DNA of 64,000 nucleotides from Flavobacteriaceae bacterium (GCA_947491985.1 CANLLR010000006.1:1-64000); one strand, 5' to 3'. Counted from the stretch's first letter, positions 17,444-27,602 are shown. A program made the numbers and translations. Notes: a model not told the origin generated them from the sequence alone.

Positions 17444-18325
17444 TTATTTTCCTAAATCATTTCGTAGGCGATACGATATGCCGAAATTAAACAGCGGATA
17501 GTTATTTGTTAAAGAATAGAGCACATTGGCATTGCTTTCTTCGTCTGTTAGCAAACTATATTGAATGGGATTTTTACCGAAAGAATAGCCAATTTGACTT
17601 GATAAGACTACATTTTTATAAACGTAACATTCGGCAAAAAGTTTGAGTACAATTTCATCAAAGCGCACATACTCTTGGCTTTCTGTAAGATGAAACGAAC
17701 GTATAAGCGATTTAAAATCGAGACCAGTATACCATTTGCCTTTCACCACCTTGTATTCTATTTTATAATTGGTAGGTAAAATTCCGAACATATGAAGGCG
17801 CTCTGATGCTTTCCAATCGATACCCAAAAGTGGTACAAAAAAAGGCCCGAAAGCTTCGTTGTTGAAATACAATCCGGCTTTAAGTTTGAGGTTTGAATTT
17901 GGACTATAGTTTTCTAATAACAATGCTCCCAACTGAAAATCTTTTGAAGTTATAGCACTTTCGAAGTTGGAAGCGATTTTGGGAATTGCCATAATAATTG
18001 TTTTCCATTTTTTGCTTTTGGAAGCAAATTGCATTCCTATAGGTAATGAAACGCTTGACAAAGTAGCCGATTCATCAAGGTTCGAAACAGTTGAATGTAG
18101 CACTTCCGTATTGATTCGTAATAGAAACACATTGCCATTTTTAAATTCTTTTGGAAGGAATACATTTAACGTATACTGATTGGTTTGGTTTTTTAGCGAA
18201 GCGTCGCTTTTGTAATTGGAAGCAAAATACTGGTAGGTAAAGCTTGCTATATCAGTATGAGGCTGGGCGAAACCAAATGTAACAAAGCATAAAAAAGCTA
18301 AAGTTAGCCAACGAATTTTGCTCAT
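17444..18325 (-). CDS. DUF6268-like outer membrane beta-barrel protein
   Basis: 293 residues with a clear signal peptide (WLTLAFLCFVTFGFAQ). The remainder is alternating strand sequence without a recognisable enzyme motif, ending in an aromatic/Arg strand (FNFGISYRLRNDLGK). Length, signal and strand pattern fit the DUF6268 outer membrane family common in flavobacteria. Function is unknown. It follows queG by 35 bases and may be on the same transcript. Confidence 0.65.
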   Translation of the reverse strand: MSKIRWLTLAFLCFVTFGFAQPHTDIASFTYQYFASNYKSDASLKNQTNQYTLNVFLPKEFKNGNVFLLRINTEVLHSTVSNLDESATLSSVSLPIGMQFASKSKKWKTIIMAIPKIASNFESAITSKDFQLGALLLENYSPNSNLKLKAGLYFNNEAFGPFFVPLLGIDWKASERLHMFGILPTNYKIEYKVVKGKWYTGLDFKSLIRSFHLTESQEYVRFDEIVLKLFAECYVYKNVVLSSQIGYSFGKNPIQYSLLTDEESNANVLYSLTNNYPLFNFGISYRLRNDLGK

Positions 18326-18360
18326 TTTAAAGTGTTGTAGTTAAAACAAAACTAACAAAA

Positions 18361-19284
18361 TTATTTTAGGAAATTGATATTCCGTTGCAATCCTTTGTGT
18401 TTAGTTCGCTTTACTGCTGAATCTTTGAATATTTTTTTGAAGGTGTCTTCGGTAATTTCTTCCCAATCTTTTTTGGTAAATGAAAGCAATTCGGGATGCG
18501 CATTAAATAAGGGCTCGTTGTGTACTTTTGAAAATTTATTCCACGGGCAAACATCTTGACACACATCACAGCCAAACGCCCAATCGTTGAATTTGCCTTT
18601 CATTTCTTGTGGTAAATTATCTTTTAATTCGATGGTAAAATACGAAATGCATTTGCTGCCATCAACCACATAAGGCGCTACAATTGCTTCGGTTGGACAG
18701 GCATCAATGCAGGCTGTACAAGTTCCGCAATGGTCGGTGGTGGCATAGTCGTATTCTAAATCCAAATCGACAATTAATTCGGCAATAAAATAAAACGACC
18801 CTACTTGCTGTGTAAGCAAATTGCTGTTTTTGCCAATCCATCCCAAACCACTTTTGGCGGCCCACGCTTTGTCTAAAACGGGAGCCGAATCGACAAAAGC
18901 GCGACCAGAAACTTCACCGATTTCGGTTTGGATAAAGTGCAACAATTTCTTAAGTTTTTCCTTGATTACAAAATGATAATCGTGTCCGTAGGCATATTTT
19001 GAAATCTTATAACTTTCAGAATTTTGTTGTTGAGACGGAAAATAATTAAGTAGCAATGAAATGACACTCTTGGCATCGTCAACTAATAGTGTTGGATTTA
19101 AACGCTTGTCAAAATGATTTTCCATGTAGGTCATTTGACCGTTCATTTGCTTGTTCAACCACGATTCTAGACGAGGTGCTTCTTCTTCAAGAAAACCCGC
19201 TTTGGAAATACCACAAGAAAGAAAACCGAGTCGTTTAGCTTCGGTTTTGATTAATTGCGTGTATTTAGATTTATTGTTAATCAA
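18361..19284 (-). CDS. queG: Epoxyqueuosine reductase
   Basis: Reduces epoxyqueuosine to queuosine in tRNA, using cobalamin and two [4Fe-4S] clusters. The 307 residues show the family start ([20 protein letters not shown]), the catalytic-region sequence [18 protein letters not shown], and two ferredoxin-like cysteine sets, [16 protein letters not shown] and [10 protein letters not shown]. The start is TTG (19282-19284), reading [13 protein letters not shown], since no ATG precedes the conserved region. A queuosine-precursor transporter is encoded at 58.7 kb, consistent with a salvage route. Confidence 0.94.
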   Translation of the reverse strand: MINNKSKYTQLIKTEAKRLGFLSCGISKAGFLEEEAPRLESWLNKQMNGQMTYMENHFDKRLNPTLLVDDAKSVISLLLNYFPSQQQNSESYKISKYAYGHDYHFVIKEKLKKLLHFIQTEIGEVSGRAFVDSAPVLDKAWAAKSGLGWIGKNSNLLTQQVGSFYFIAELIVDLDLEYDYATTDHCGTCTACIDACPTEAIVAPYVVDGSKCISYFTIELKDNLPQEMKGKFNDWAFGCDVCQDVCPWNKFSKVHNEPLFNAHPELLSFTKKDWEEITEDTFKKIFKDSAVKRTKHKGLQRNINFLK

Positions 19285-19307
19285 GATGTATTTCTGAATT
19301 TAATGGT

Positions 19308-19434
19308 GCGTTAGGGATAGAGCCGATATCCTTTTATGTAATGAAATGCAATAAAAGATAAAGGTGAAAGCCCGACACCGATACCCAAAAACAAGTTTGC
19401 AGAACGAAGTTTTTGCTAATCGGGGGAACGCCCT
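19308..19434 (-). repeat. Structured GGGCGTT...CCCTAACGC element abutting ruvB
   Basis: Between ruvB and queG. Read on the minus strand it begins GGGCGTTCCCCCGATT, overlapping the ruvB TAG stop, and ends ATCCCTAACGC. GCGTT (19308-19312) and AACGC (19427-19431) are terminal inverted arms. Inside, CTTTTAT (19331-19337) pairs with ATAAAAG (19351-19357), and CCGAT/ATCGG pieces could form a third stem. I recall elements with these same ends scattered in flavobacterial genomes; that is recollection, not a search. No open frame runs through it. Confidence 0.65.
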
Positions 19435-20455
19435 AAAACAATCCTCCTTGAACATTCAATTTTATCTTTCCTAGATGCTTGTATGCTTTTTCGGTAACTT
19501 CTCTTCCTCTGGGTGTCCGAATGATAAAACCTTCTTGAATTAAGAAAGGTTCGTAGACTTCTTCTATGGTTTCGCCACTTTCTGAAACAGCGGTTGCTAA
19601 AGTTGACAAGCCAACTGGGCCACCTTTGAATTTATCGATAATCGTATTTAGGATTTTATTGTCCATTTCGTCCAAACCGTGGGCATCGACATGTAACGCT
19701 TTGAGGGCATATTTGGCAATTTCGATGTCGATTTTTCCGTTGCCTTTTATTTGTGCAAAATCGCGAACACGACGAAGTAAAGCATTGGCAATACGTGGTG
19801 TTCCGCGACTTCTTCCGGCGATTTCGATAGCCGCTTCCATGGTTATTGGCATTTTTAAAATGCTAGAACTTCGTTGCACGATGGTGGTTAGAAGTTCGGT
19901 GTTGTAATATTGCAAGCGACTTTGAATTCCGAATCGTGCGCGCATAGGAGCTGTAAGTAAGCCCGAACGCGTTGTGGCACCAATTAGCGTAAATGGGTTA
20001 AGACTGAGTTGTACCGTACGAGCATTCGGACCTGATTCGATCATGATATCGATTTTGAAATCCTCCATGGCCGAGTACAAATATTCTTCTACTATTGGAC
20101 TTAGGCGGTGTATTTCGTCTATAAAAAGAACGTCTCTATCATCTAAATTGGTCAATAAACCAGCTAAATCACCAGGTTTATCTAAAACAGGACCTGATGT
20201 AATTTTAATTCCGACACCCAATTCATTGGCTAAAATATTTGCTAAAGTTGTTTTACCTAAACCTGGAGGACCGTGAAAAAGCGTATGATCGAGTGCTTCA
20301 TTTCGTTGATTGGCAGCTTCTACAAAAACTTTCAAATTATCAAGAACTTGTTCCTGCCCAGTAAAATCGTCAAAGCTGAGCGGCCTTAACTTTTTTTCAA
20401 GGTCGAGTTCATCTGGATTAAAATTTGTATTTGTTGGATCTAAGTTTTCGTTCAT
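19433..20455 (-). CDS. ruvB: Holliday junction helicase ATPase RuvB
   Basis: 340 residues of the hexameric motor that drives branch migration with RuvA. The Walker A motif is [12 protein letters not shown], Walker B is [11 protein letters not shown], sensor 1 lies in [11 protein letters not shown] and the arginine finger region follows at [11 protein letters not shown]. The C-terminal winged helix contains [15 protein letters not shown]. It ends in TAG, which is also the first base set of the structured element downstream. Confidence 0.96.
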   Translation of the reverse strand: MNENLDPTNTNFNPDELDLEKKLRPLSFDDFTGQEQVLDNLKVFVEAANQRNEALDHTLFHGPPGLGKTTLANILANELGVGIKITSGPVLDKPGDLAGLLTNLDDRDVLFIDEIHRLSPIVEEYLYSAMEDFKIDIMIESGPNARTVQLSLNPFTLIGATTRSGLLTAPMRARFGIQSRLQYYNTELLTTIVQRSSSILKMPITMEAAIEIAGRSRGTPRIANALLRRVRDFAQIKGNGKIDIEIAKYALKALHVDAHGLDEMDNKILNTIIDKFKGGPVGLSTLATAVSESGETIEEVYEPFLIQEGFIIRTPRGREVTEKAYKHLGKIKLNVQGGLF

Positions 20456-20459
20456 ACTA

Positions 20460-20467
20460 CAAATATA
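20460..20467 (-). promoter_or_regulatory. -7 element upstream of ruvB
   Basis: TATATTTG on the minus strand ends five bases before the ruvB ATG, so any transcript from it would have almost no leader. It lies directly after the ctaD terminator. No exact -33 TTTG is seen. Confidence 0.4.
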
Positions 20468-20483
20468 GTATAAAGTAATAGCT

Positions 20484-20516
20484 AAAAAAAAATGCCTCTC
20501 AATAGAAAGGCATTTT
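20484..20516 (-). terminator. Terminator of the act-cox operon
   Basis: AATGCCT (20491-20497) pairs with AGGCATT (20508-20514), followed on the minus strand by a run of T. It lies nine bases after the ctaD stop codon. Confidence 0.8.
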
Positions 20517-20524
20517 ATTATATT

Positions 20525-22330
20525 TTAATGGTGCATTACTTCTTCACCGGGTTTCATTGGAATATTTTGTGGAACAAAATCTTCATCATGACCTGGTTTG
20601 CTGTAATCATAGGGCCATCTGTATACGTGTGGAATTTCACCTGGCCAGTTTCCATGAATGTGTTCAACTGGAGCTGTCCATTCTAATGTATTAGATTTCC
20701 ATGGATTTTGTACCGCCTTTTCTCCATAGAACATACTGTAAAAGAAGTTCCATAAGAAAACCAACTGGAAAGCACCACCTACTAAGGCAAAAATTGTAAT
20801 TACAACATTTACATCATTTAAATCATCAAACAATGGGAAATTGGTATTAGTATAGTAACGTCTAGGTAAACCTGCCATTCCAATAAAATGCATAGGAAAG
20901 AAAACGCCGTAAGCACATACTGCAGTTACCCAAAAGTGAATGTAACCTAAATTCTTATTCATCATTCTTCTGTACATTTTTGGATACCAATGATAGATTC
21001 CGGCAAACATTCCGTATAGAGCAGATATACCCATTACTAAGTGAAAGTGAGCTACTACAAAATAAGTGTCGTGCACATTAATATCAAGTGTACTATCTCC
21101 TAAAATAATTCCTGTCAATCCTCCTGTTATGAATGTCGAAACCAATCCAATAGAAAAAAGCATCCCCGGATTTAATTGTAGATTACCTTTCCACAATGTA
21201 GTAATATAGTTGAATGCTTTTACTGCAGATGGAATTGCAATTAACAATGTTGTAAAAGTAAACACTGAACCAAGGAATGGATTCATTCCTGAAATAAACA
21301 TGTGGTGACCCCAAACAATTGTAGATAAGAATGCAATTGCAAGAATGGACATAATCATTGCACGATATCCGAAAATTGGTTTTCTTGAATTCGTAGCTAG
21401 CACTTCAGAAGTAATACCTAAAGCGGGTAATAATATGATATAAACTTCTGGGTGTCCTAAGAACCAAAATAAGTGTTCAAACAAAACAGGTGAACCACCT
21501 TGATAGTTTAATACTTCACCTGCTAAATAGATATCAGATAAGAAGAACGATGTTCCGAAACTTCTATCCATAATCAACATCAATGCAGCTGAAAGTAGAA
21601 CTGGAAAAGAAATTACTCCGATAATTGCCGTTACAAAAAAGGCCCAAATGGTTAATGGAAGTCTAGTAAATGACATTCCCTTGGTTCTTAAATTAATTAC
21701 GGTAACAATATAATTTAGAGATCCTAGTAAAGAGGCTGCGATAAATATTGCCATAGAAACCAACCATAAAGTCATTCCTAATCCTGAACCAGATATAGCC
21801 TGAGGCAAAGCACTTAAAGGAGGATAAATTGTCCATCCTGCAGAGGCTGGTCCAGATTCAACAAATAGAGAACTAACCATTACTACACTTGAAAGAAAAA
21901 ACAACCAATATGAAATCATATTTAACAAACCAGATGCCATATCTCGTGCTCCAATTTGAAGTGGAATCAGTAAGTTACTAAAAGTACCACTTAAAGCTGC
22001 CGTTAATACAAAAAATACCATAATCGTTCCGTGAATAGTAATCAAAGAAAGATAGGTTTCATTTGTCATGACTCCGCCTGGAGCCATCTTTTCACCTAGG
22101 AAAAAAGTAAATATTTTAAAAGACTCTTCTGGCCAAGCCAATTGCATTCTGAATAGCATAGACATACCTACTCCAATAACTCCCATTATAATACCTGTTA
22201 AAAGATATTGTTTGGCAATCATTTTATGATCAATACTAAAAATATATTTAGTAATGAACGTGTCCTTGTGATGGTGCTCCTCGTGATGATCGTGCTCGTG
22301 GTGATCGTGTTCGTGACTCATTGCTGACAT
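20525..22330 (-). CDS. ctaD: Cytochrome c oxidase subunit I
   Basis: 601 residues, twelve or more membrane helices. Subunit I holds the low-spin heme and the heme-CuB centre that reduces oxygen and pumps protons. Visible ligands and channel residues: HGTIMVFFVL (heme a His), HLFWFLGHPEVYIILLP (CuB His, with His-Pro-Glu-Val-Tyr crosslink motif), WGHHMFISG (CuB His pair) and HDTYFVVAHFHLVMG (heme a3 and heme a His). The N terminus before helix 1 is strikingly His-rich: about ten His in the first 21 residues. It ends the act-cox operon, 13 bases after ctaC. Confidence 0.97.
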   Translation of the reverse strand: MSAMSHEHDHHEHDHHEEHHHKDTFITKYIFSIDHKMIAKQYLLTGIIMGVIGVGMSMLFRMQLAWPEESFKIFTFFLGEKMAPGGVMTNETYLSLITIHGTIMVFFVLTAALSGTFSNLLIPLQIGARDMASGLLNMISYWLFFLSSVVMVSSLFVESGPASAGWTIYPPLSALPQAISGSGLGMTLWLVSMAIFIAASLLGSLNYIVTVINLRTKGMSFTRLPLTIWAFFVTAIIGVISFPVLLSAALMLIMDRSFGTSFFLSDIYLAGEVLNYQGGSPVLFEHLFWFLGHPEVYIILLPALGITSEVLATNSRKPIFGYRAMIMSILAIAFLSTIVWGHHMFISGMNPFLGSVFTFTTLLIAIPSAVKAFNYITTLWKGNLQLNPGMLFSIGLVSTFITGGLTGIILGDSTLDINVHDTYFVVAHFHLVMGISALYGMFAGIYHWYPKMYRRMMNKNLGYIHFWVTAVCAYGVFFPMHFIGMAGLPRRYYTNTNFPLFDDLNDVNVVITIFALVGGAFQLVFLWNFFYSMFYGEKAVQNPWKSNTLEWTAPVEHIHGNWPGEIPHVYRWPYDYSKPGHDEDFVPQNIPMKPGEEVMHH

Positions 22331-22343
22331 TTATAAATCATTA

Positions 22344-23537
22344 TTATTTTTTCGTTTTATTCTGAACTTCTGTAACTAAAGCTAAATCTTTTTTTGTGAT
22401 AAAAGAAGTATCGTTTGGCTTAGTTGTATCTTCTGCAGGGATGGCATCTGCTGCTGATGCCTCTTTAAATGTTTTGGCTAATGTTGGTTTTTCATTGAAC
22501 CATTTTTTATAATCTTCTGGCGTATCTACTACAATCTTCATTTGCATGTTGTAATGCGATGCACCACAAATTTTGTTACATAACAATAAATAATCAAAAG
22601 TGTACGGATCTAGCGGAGATTTTCCTTCAGCAACCAATTGCGTACTTTTTTTCTGCCTAATTTTATTGATGTTTTCAACTTTAGCAATCATGTTGGTATT
22701 TTCTCGCATTTCTGCGGTTGTAACGGTCGGAATGAAGGAGAAATTGGTTACCATACCTGGAACACAGTTCATTTGGGCCCTAAAATGCGGCATATATGCA
22801 GAATGAAGCACATCTTGAGAACGTATTTTAAATATAATACGCTTTCCTTTTGGAATATGAAACTCACCCGTTACTGTTTTATCATCCTGAGCATTTGGAT
22901 CTGCTAAATCTGTACCTGTAGTATTCACGCCTTCGATATATCTTACGTTGGCTTTACCTAGAACATTATCTCGTCCTGAGTATCTTGCTTCCCATCCAAA
23001 TTGTTTAGCATATAATTCAATAACTATTGAATCCTGTTCGTCTTCTTTATCAACAAACATAATATCAGTCCAAGCATATAATCCATAAAAAATTAATACT
23101 GCTAAAACAACTGCTGGAATCGCGCTCCAAATAAATTCCAATTTATTATTGTCAGCAAAATAAGTGGCTACTTGTCCTTTTTTACCTCTGTATTTGTATG
23201 CAAAATAATGCAACAAAGCTTGAGTAATCGTTTGCACAATGAAGATTAATATCATTGAAATAACCATTAAATTATCTAATTCTGGACCATGAGCCGACGC
23301 TGAATCACCAATTAATGGAAACTTTCCGCAATAAACAAAACTTAAAATTGTAGTTAAATAGATGAAACCTAAGAAACCAAACATTAAGTAACCATTTACT
23401 TTATTATCGTTATCATTCGCAACTTGGGTATTACCACCACTAGATTGCCCAACTTGAGTTAGATCAAATATTTTAGTTAATTGCCATATAGCGATTGATA
23501 ATAGAACTAAAACAATGAGTACCAATAAACTTGTCAT
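22344..23537 (-). CDS. ctaC: Cytochrome c oxidase subunit II
   Basis: 397 residues. Subunit II receives electrons at its binuclear CuA site and passes them to subunit I. CuA ligands are seen in HSAYMPHFRAQMNCVPG and CNKICGASHYNMQMKI (two Cys, His, Met). The residue between the cysteines that is Glu in mitochondrial enzymes is Lys here; that position binds copper through its backbone, so activity need not suffer. The N-terminal part holds about four hydrophobic segments before the cupredoxin domain, two more than the mitochondrial form. There is no fused cytochrome c domain; electrons probably come from the ActA or ActE hemes. Confidence 0.95.
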   Translation of the reverse strand: MTSLLVLIVLVLLSIAIWQLTKIFDLTQVGQSSGGNTQVANDNDNKVNGYLMFGFLGFIYLTTILSFVYCGKFPLIGDSASAHGPELDNLMVISMILIFIVQTITQALLHYFAYKYRGKKGQVATYFADNNKLEFIWSAIPAVVLAVLIFYGLYAWTDIMFVDKEDEQDSIVIELYAKQFGWEARYSGRDNVLGKANVRYIEGVNTTGTDLADPNAQDDKTVTGEFHIPKGKRIIFKIRSQDVLHSAYMPHFRAQMNCVPGMVTNFSFIPTVTTAEMRENTNMIAKVENINKIRQKKSTQLVAEGKSPLDPYTFDYLLLCNKICGASHYNMQMKIVVDTPEDYKKWFNEKPTLAKTFKEASAADAIPAEDTTKPNDTSFITKKDLALVTEVQNKTKK

Positions 23538-23556
23538 TTGTTGTTTACTTTAAATA

Positions 23557-25074
23557 TTAATAATGAAAATGTTTACTTTCTTCTATGAAAGGATTTCTTT
23601 TTGGTGTAAGCGGTGCTTTTGTTAAAGCGCTGAAAACTACATAAATAAATAACCCTAAGAAAAATAATAGCGATGCAATTTCAGACACACCAATAAACCA
23701 TTGGTCACCAACTGTAGCTGGCATAATCATATTAAAGAAATCAATATAATGTCCGAATAAAATAACTATTCCTGTAGCAACAATAATTGGAGCGATTCGT
23801 TTAAAATCGGTATTGATAAGAACCAATATAGGGAAAACAAAGTTCAATACAACTGCTCCGAAAAACGGCAAGTTATAGTGCTCAATTCTGGTCACAAAAT
23901 AGGTTACCTCTTCCGGAATGTTAGCATACCAAATCAACATGAATTGAGAAAACCATAAATACGTCCAGAAAACACTGATACCAAACATGAATTTTGATAA
24001 ATCATGAATATGACTTGAATTTACATGCTCTAGATACCCTTTTGATTTTAAGTATAACGTCACCATTGAAATCGTTGTGATACCACTTACAAAGAAACTT
24101 GCAAAAACGTACCATCCAAACAATGTACTAAACCAGTGTGGATCAACAGACATAATCCAATCCCAAGCCATAATTGATTCAGATACAATAAAGAAAACTA
24201 GAAACGCCGCTGACATTTTGAAATTCTTTTTGTAAAAAGTATCATCTGAAGCCTCATCTTGAGCCAAACAATTTTTTCTTGATAGATAACGGTACAAATT
24301 CCATCCTAATAAGAAAAGAGCTGCTCTAGAAATCCAAAAAGCAAAATTTAAGTACCCTGATTTAGCTGTAATAAGAGCATCGTAATTTTCATGACCTGGT
24401 GTTGTAGTTCCTTCTGCCATCCAAATAAATAAATGGTTAATATGGAATCCTGAACACAGTAACAATATAAAGAAAATGATTGATATTATTGGTAAGAAAG
24501 ATGTTATTCCTTGCATCACTCTAAATAATACTGGTGACCATCCAGCTTGTGCTACTTGTTGAATTGCATAAAAAGCTAACACACCCATTGTAATTAACAA
24601 GAAAAAGATACAAGCTACATATAATGCTGCCCATGGCTTGTTTTGTAATTGATGCAACACGTGATTTAAATGTTTTTGATGATCTGCGTGTTTGTCAACT
24701 TTATGTCCCGCTGGTTCTTTATGTTCTGTTGCAGCAGATTCTGCATGATGTTCTTCTGATGGTGTCGCTGCATGTGCAGTAGTGTCTTTTACTAAGGAAT
24801 CATTTTCAACTGCATGTTCAGGTGTAGCTTGATGAAGTGAATCATCTGTTTTGTGCGCTAAAGAAGCAGCATTATTCTTAACATCTGATTTATGTTCTCT
24901 AGCTGGTGCTTCGTGTCCACCACCATGATGTGAAGCGGCTACAATTTTTTCTACGTCTTCAAGAGTTTTTGGAGCTGATAAGAAACCATAAACAATACCA
25001 ATCAAACCTAAAATCATTAGTACAATTGCAATGTTTCTTAATTTATTTGAAAATGTATACATATTTTTATCCAT
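23557..25074 (-). CDS. actF: Alternative complex III subunit ActF
   Basis: A membrane subunit of the quinol:cytochrome c oxidoreductase, about 505 residues with ten or so helices and related to ActC/NrfD-type proteins. Between helix 1 and the rest is a soluble linker of some 95 residues that contains about 17 histidines (for example ASHHGGGHEAP and HADHQKHLNH). The longest frame starts at a TTG pair at 25089, but ATG codons at 25074 (MDKNMYTF) and 25062 (MYTFSNKLR) are better starts; I use the first. It sits between actE and ctaC with short gaps. Confidence 0.92.
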   Translation of the reverse strand: MDKNMYTFSNKLRNIAIVLMILGLIGIVYGFLSAPKTLEDVEKIVAASHHGGGHEAPAREHKSDVKNNAASLAHKTDDSLHQATPEHAVENDSLVKDTTAHAATPSEEHHAESAATEHKEPAGHKVDKHADHQKHLNHVLHQLQNKPWAALYVACIFFLLITMGVLAFYAIQQVAQAGWSPVLFRVMQGITSFLPIISIIFFILLLCSGFHINHLFIWMAEGTTTPGHENYDALITAKSGYLNFAFWISRAALFLLGWNLYRYLSRKNCLAQDEASDDTFYKKNFKMSAAFLVFFIVSESIMAWDWIMSVDPHWFSTLFGWYVFASFFVSGITTISMVTLYLKSKGYLEHVNSSHIHDLSKFMFGISVFWTYLWFSQFMLIWYANIPEEVTYFVTRIEHYNLPFFGAVVLNFVFPILVLINTDFKRIAPIIVATGIVILFGHYIDFFNMIMPATVGDQWFIGVSEIASLLFFLGLFIYVVFSALTKAPLTPKRNPFIEESKHFHY

Positions 25075-25089
25075 CTGTTTAGTCAACAA

Positions 25090-25650
25090 TTATAATTTGC
25101 TTTTTAGTTGTAGTACATACTCAGCAACTAACCAACGCTCATTTTGATCCAATTGATTTGCGTGGGATCCCATCGAATTTAATCCGTACGTTACAACATG
25201 AAAAATACTTGCTTTAGTAATAGCTCTATCCTTGTAACTTGGAACACCTAAAAATTTCTCTTGTGTTACTAATTTCCCCTTTCCATTACCTTCTGTACCA
25301 TGACAGATAGCACAATAAATAACAAACAATTCTTCCGCTTTTTTCATGTCAAGGGATGTAGAATCTAATGGTGAAGTTGTTATTGCTTTTGAAGCATTAT
25401 AACCTTCAGTTGTATTAGGGATACTGTAAGGAACAAAACCTCTTTTGATAGTTCCTTTAGCGGGTAACTGACCTTCCTTTCCTTTCAACCCATAAGGCGA
25501 ATCAAAGGCATCATATTCACCATAGGTTTCATAACTAACTGGCTCGTACATGTTTGGCATGTATTGATAATTAGGTTTCAAATCATCTTTACAAGAAGAG
25601 ACTGAAATGACCGTAACCAATAGTACTGCTATTTTAAATAAACTTTTCAT
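25090..25650 (-). CDS. actE: Alternative complex III subunit ActE, monoheme cytochrome c lipoprotein
   Basis: 186 residues. The signal ends in a lipobox (VISVSSC), so the mature protein is probably anchored by lipid. One heme motif, CAICH, is present near residue 113, and a distal Met ligand is likely in GLNSMGSHANQL. In ACIII structures from other bacteria, ActE carries one c-type heme and participates in electron transfer out of the complex. It follows actD by six bases. Confidence 0.93.
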   Translation of the reverse strand: MKSLFKIAVLLVTVISVSSCKDDLKPNYQYMPNMYEPVSYETYGEYDAFDSPYGLKGKEGQLPAKGTIKRGFVPYSIPNTTEGYNASKAITTSPLDSTSLDMKKAEELFVIYCAICHGTEGNGKGKLVTQEKFLGVPSYKDRAITKASIFHVVTYGLNSMGSHANQLDQNERWLVAEYVLQLKSKL

Positions 25651-25656
25651 ATCTAA

Positions 25657-26184
25657 TTAATGCTTTTCTATTACTTTAACTTCAACGGCTCCTGTTTTTT
25701 GATAGAATGAAGTTAACTCTTCTTCATTATTGTTTACAGCGATTTCCATTAAAAAATGATCGTCAGTAGTTCTTACATCTGGATTTTCTGCTTTTTTGAA
25801 TGGCCATAATTTACTTCTCATGTAGAAAGTAATTACCATTAAATGCGCTGCGTGAAAAACGGTCATCTCAAACATAATCGGCACGAAAGCTGGCATGTTT
25901 TGATAATAAGCAAAACTTGGTTTTCCGCCAATGTCTTGAGGCCAATCTTCAATCATGATGTAATTCATTAAGGTAGTCGCGACTGCTAAACCGATACAAC
26001 CATAGATAAAAGCACAAATAGCTAAACGTGTAGGCGCTAAACCCATTGCTTTATCCAACCCGTGCACAGGGAATGGAGTGTAAACTTCTTCGATATGATG
26101 ATGTGCTTTTCTGGCTTGCTTTACAGCATCCATTAAGATGTCATCATCATTATATATTGCGTGTATAACTTTATTACTACTCAT
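25657..26184 (-). CDS. actD: Alternative complex III subunit ActD (DUF3341)
   Basis: 175 residues with a soluble N-terminal domain (VIHAIYNDDDILMDAVKQAR), a FPVHGLD motif near residue 40 and two membrane helices around residues 55-75 and 105-125. This is the DUF3341 pattern of ActD. It has no cofactor and is thought to stabilise the complex. It begins eight bases after actC. Confidence 0.92.
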   Translation of the reverse strand: MSSNKVIHAIYNDDDILMDAVKQARKAHHHIEEVYTPFPVHGLDKAMGLAPTRLAICAFIYGCIGLAVATTLMNYIMIEDWPQDIGGKPSFAYYQNMPAFVPIMFEMTVFHAAHLMVITFYMRSKLWPFKKAENPDVRTTDDHFLMEIAVNNNEEELTSFYQKTGAVEVKVIEKH

Positions 26185-26192
26185 AATAACTA

Positions 26193-27602
26193 CTAGTGTT
26201 TTTCTGAATGATTATGCTCTTCGTTTGCTCTTGCTCTTTTGTAGTTTTCTCCAGAAGATTTTAAAATAGTCTTCACTTCTGCTTGGGCGATTACTGGGAA
26301 TGTCCTTGCATACAATAAAAACAACACAAAGAAGAATCCTATAGTTCCGATGAAAATTCCAATATCAACAAATGTAGGTTGAAACATAGTCCATGATGAT
26401 GGGAGGTAATCTCTGTGTAATGATGTTACAATGATTACGAAACGCTCAAACCACATTCCGATGTTTACCACAATCGAGATAATGAAAGAGAACATGATAC
26501 TCGTTCGTAATTTTTTAAACCACATGAATTGCGGAGAGAATACATTACAAGACATCATTGCCCAATATGCCCACCAGTAAGGTCCTGTTGCTCTGTTTAA
26601 AAAAGCATATTGCTCAAATTCTACGCCAGAATACCAAGCTACAAATAACTCAGTGATGTAAGCTACACCTACTATCGAACCTGTAATCATAATTACAATG
26701 TTCATTAATTCGATGTGTTGAATTGTGATATAATCTTCTAGATTACATACTTTTCTCATGATAATAAGTAACGTATTTACCATTGCAAAACCAGAGAAAA
26801 CGGCTCCTGCTACGAAATAAGGCGGAAAAATTGTAGTATGCCAACCCGGAATAACCGATGTTGCAAAGTCCATCGATACAATCGTATGAACCGAAAGTAC
26901 AAGTGGCGTAGCCAAACCAGCCAATACCAATGATACTTCTTCAAAACGTTGCCAATCTTTTGCTCTTCCGCTCCATCCAAAACTTAGGATAGAATACACT
27001 CTTTTGTTGAAAGGTGTAATGGCTCTATCACGTAACATTGCAAAATCAGGTAATAAACCTGTCCACCAAAATACTAATGATACAGAAAGATAGGTCGAGA
27101 TTGCGAATACGTCCCACAATAATGGCGAATTAAAATTTACCCACAACGAACCAAATTGGTTTGGAATTGGTAAAACCCAATATGCAAGCCATGGACGCCC
27201 CATGTGAATTACTGGGAAAATAGCTGCCTGAATTACAGAGAAAATAGTCATTGCTTCTGCAGAACGGTTAATTGCCATTCTCCATCGTTGACGAAACAAT
27301 AACAATACGGCAGAAATTAAGGTTCCGGCGTGACCGATACCAACCCACCAAACGAAGTTAGTGATATCCCAAGCCCAACCAACGGTTTTATTTAATCCCC
27401 ACGTCCCAATTCCGGTAGAGATGGTGTAAATAATACAACCAACTCCCCAAAGGAAAGCAGCAAGTGCGATAGAAAATACAGTCCACCACTGTTTGTTTGC
27501 TCTTCCCTCAACAGGACGAGCTATATCTACCGTTATATCGTGATAACTTTTATCACCTATAACTAAGGGTTTTCTAATGGGTGCTTCGTAATGAGACGAC
27601 AT
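26193..27602 (-). CDS. actC: Alternative complex III subunit ActC (NrfD/PsrC family)
   Basis: 469 residues with about ten membrane helices. NrfD-family signatures include WVGIGHAGTLISAVLLL and the region SLVLAGLATPLVLSVHTIVS. ActC is the main quinol-binding membrane subunit and a candidate for proton translocation in ACIII. It lies 31 bases after actB, in the fixed order actABCDEF. Confidence 0.95.
   Translation of the reverse strand: MSSHYEAPIRKPLVIGDKSYHDITVDIARPVEGRANKQWWTVFSIALAAFLWGVGCIIYTISTGIGTWGLNKTVGWAWDITNFVWWVGIGHAGTLISAVLLLFRQRWRMAINRSAEAMTIFSVIQAAIFPVIHMGRPWLAYWVLPIPNQFGSLWVNFNSPLLWDVFAISTYLSVSLVFWWTGLLPDFAMLRDRAITPFNKRVYSILSFGWSGRAKDWQRFEEVSLVLAGLATPLVLSVHTIVSMDFATSVIPGWHTTIFPPYFVAGAVFSGFAMVNTLLIIMRKVCNLEDYITIQHIELMNIVIMITGSIVGVAYITELFVAWYSGVEFEQYAFLNRATGPYWWAYWAMMSCNVFSPQFMWFKKLRTSIMFSFIISIVVNIGMWFERFVIIVTSLHRDYLPSSWTMFQPTFVDIGIFIGTIGFFFVLFLLYARTFPVIAQAEVKTILKSSGENYKRARANEEHNHSEKH

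Noticed and set aside
22540..22580. Non-functional CuA site in subunit II because Lys replaces the usual Glu
   Set aside because: That residue coordinates copper by its backbone carbonyl, and all side-chain ligands are present.
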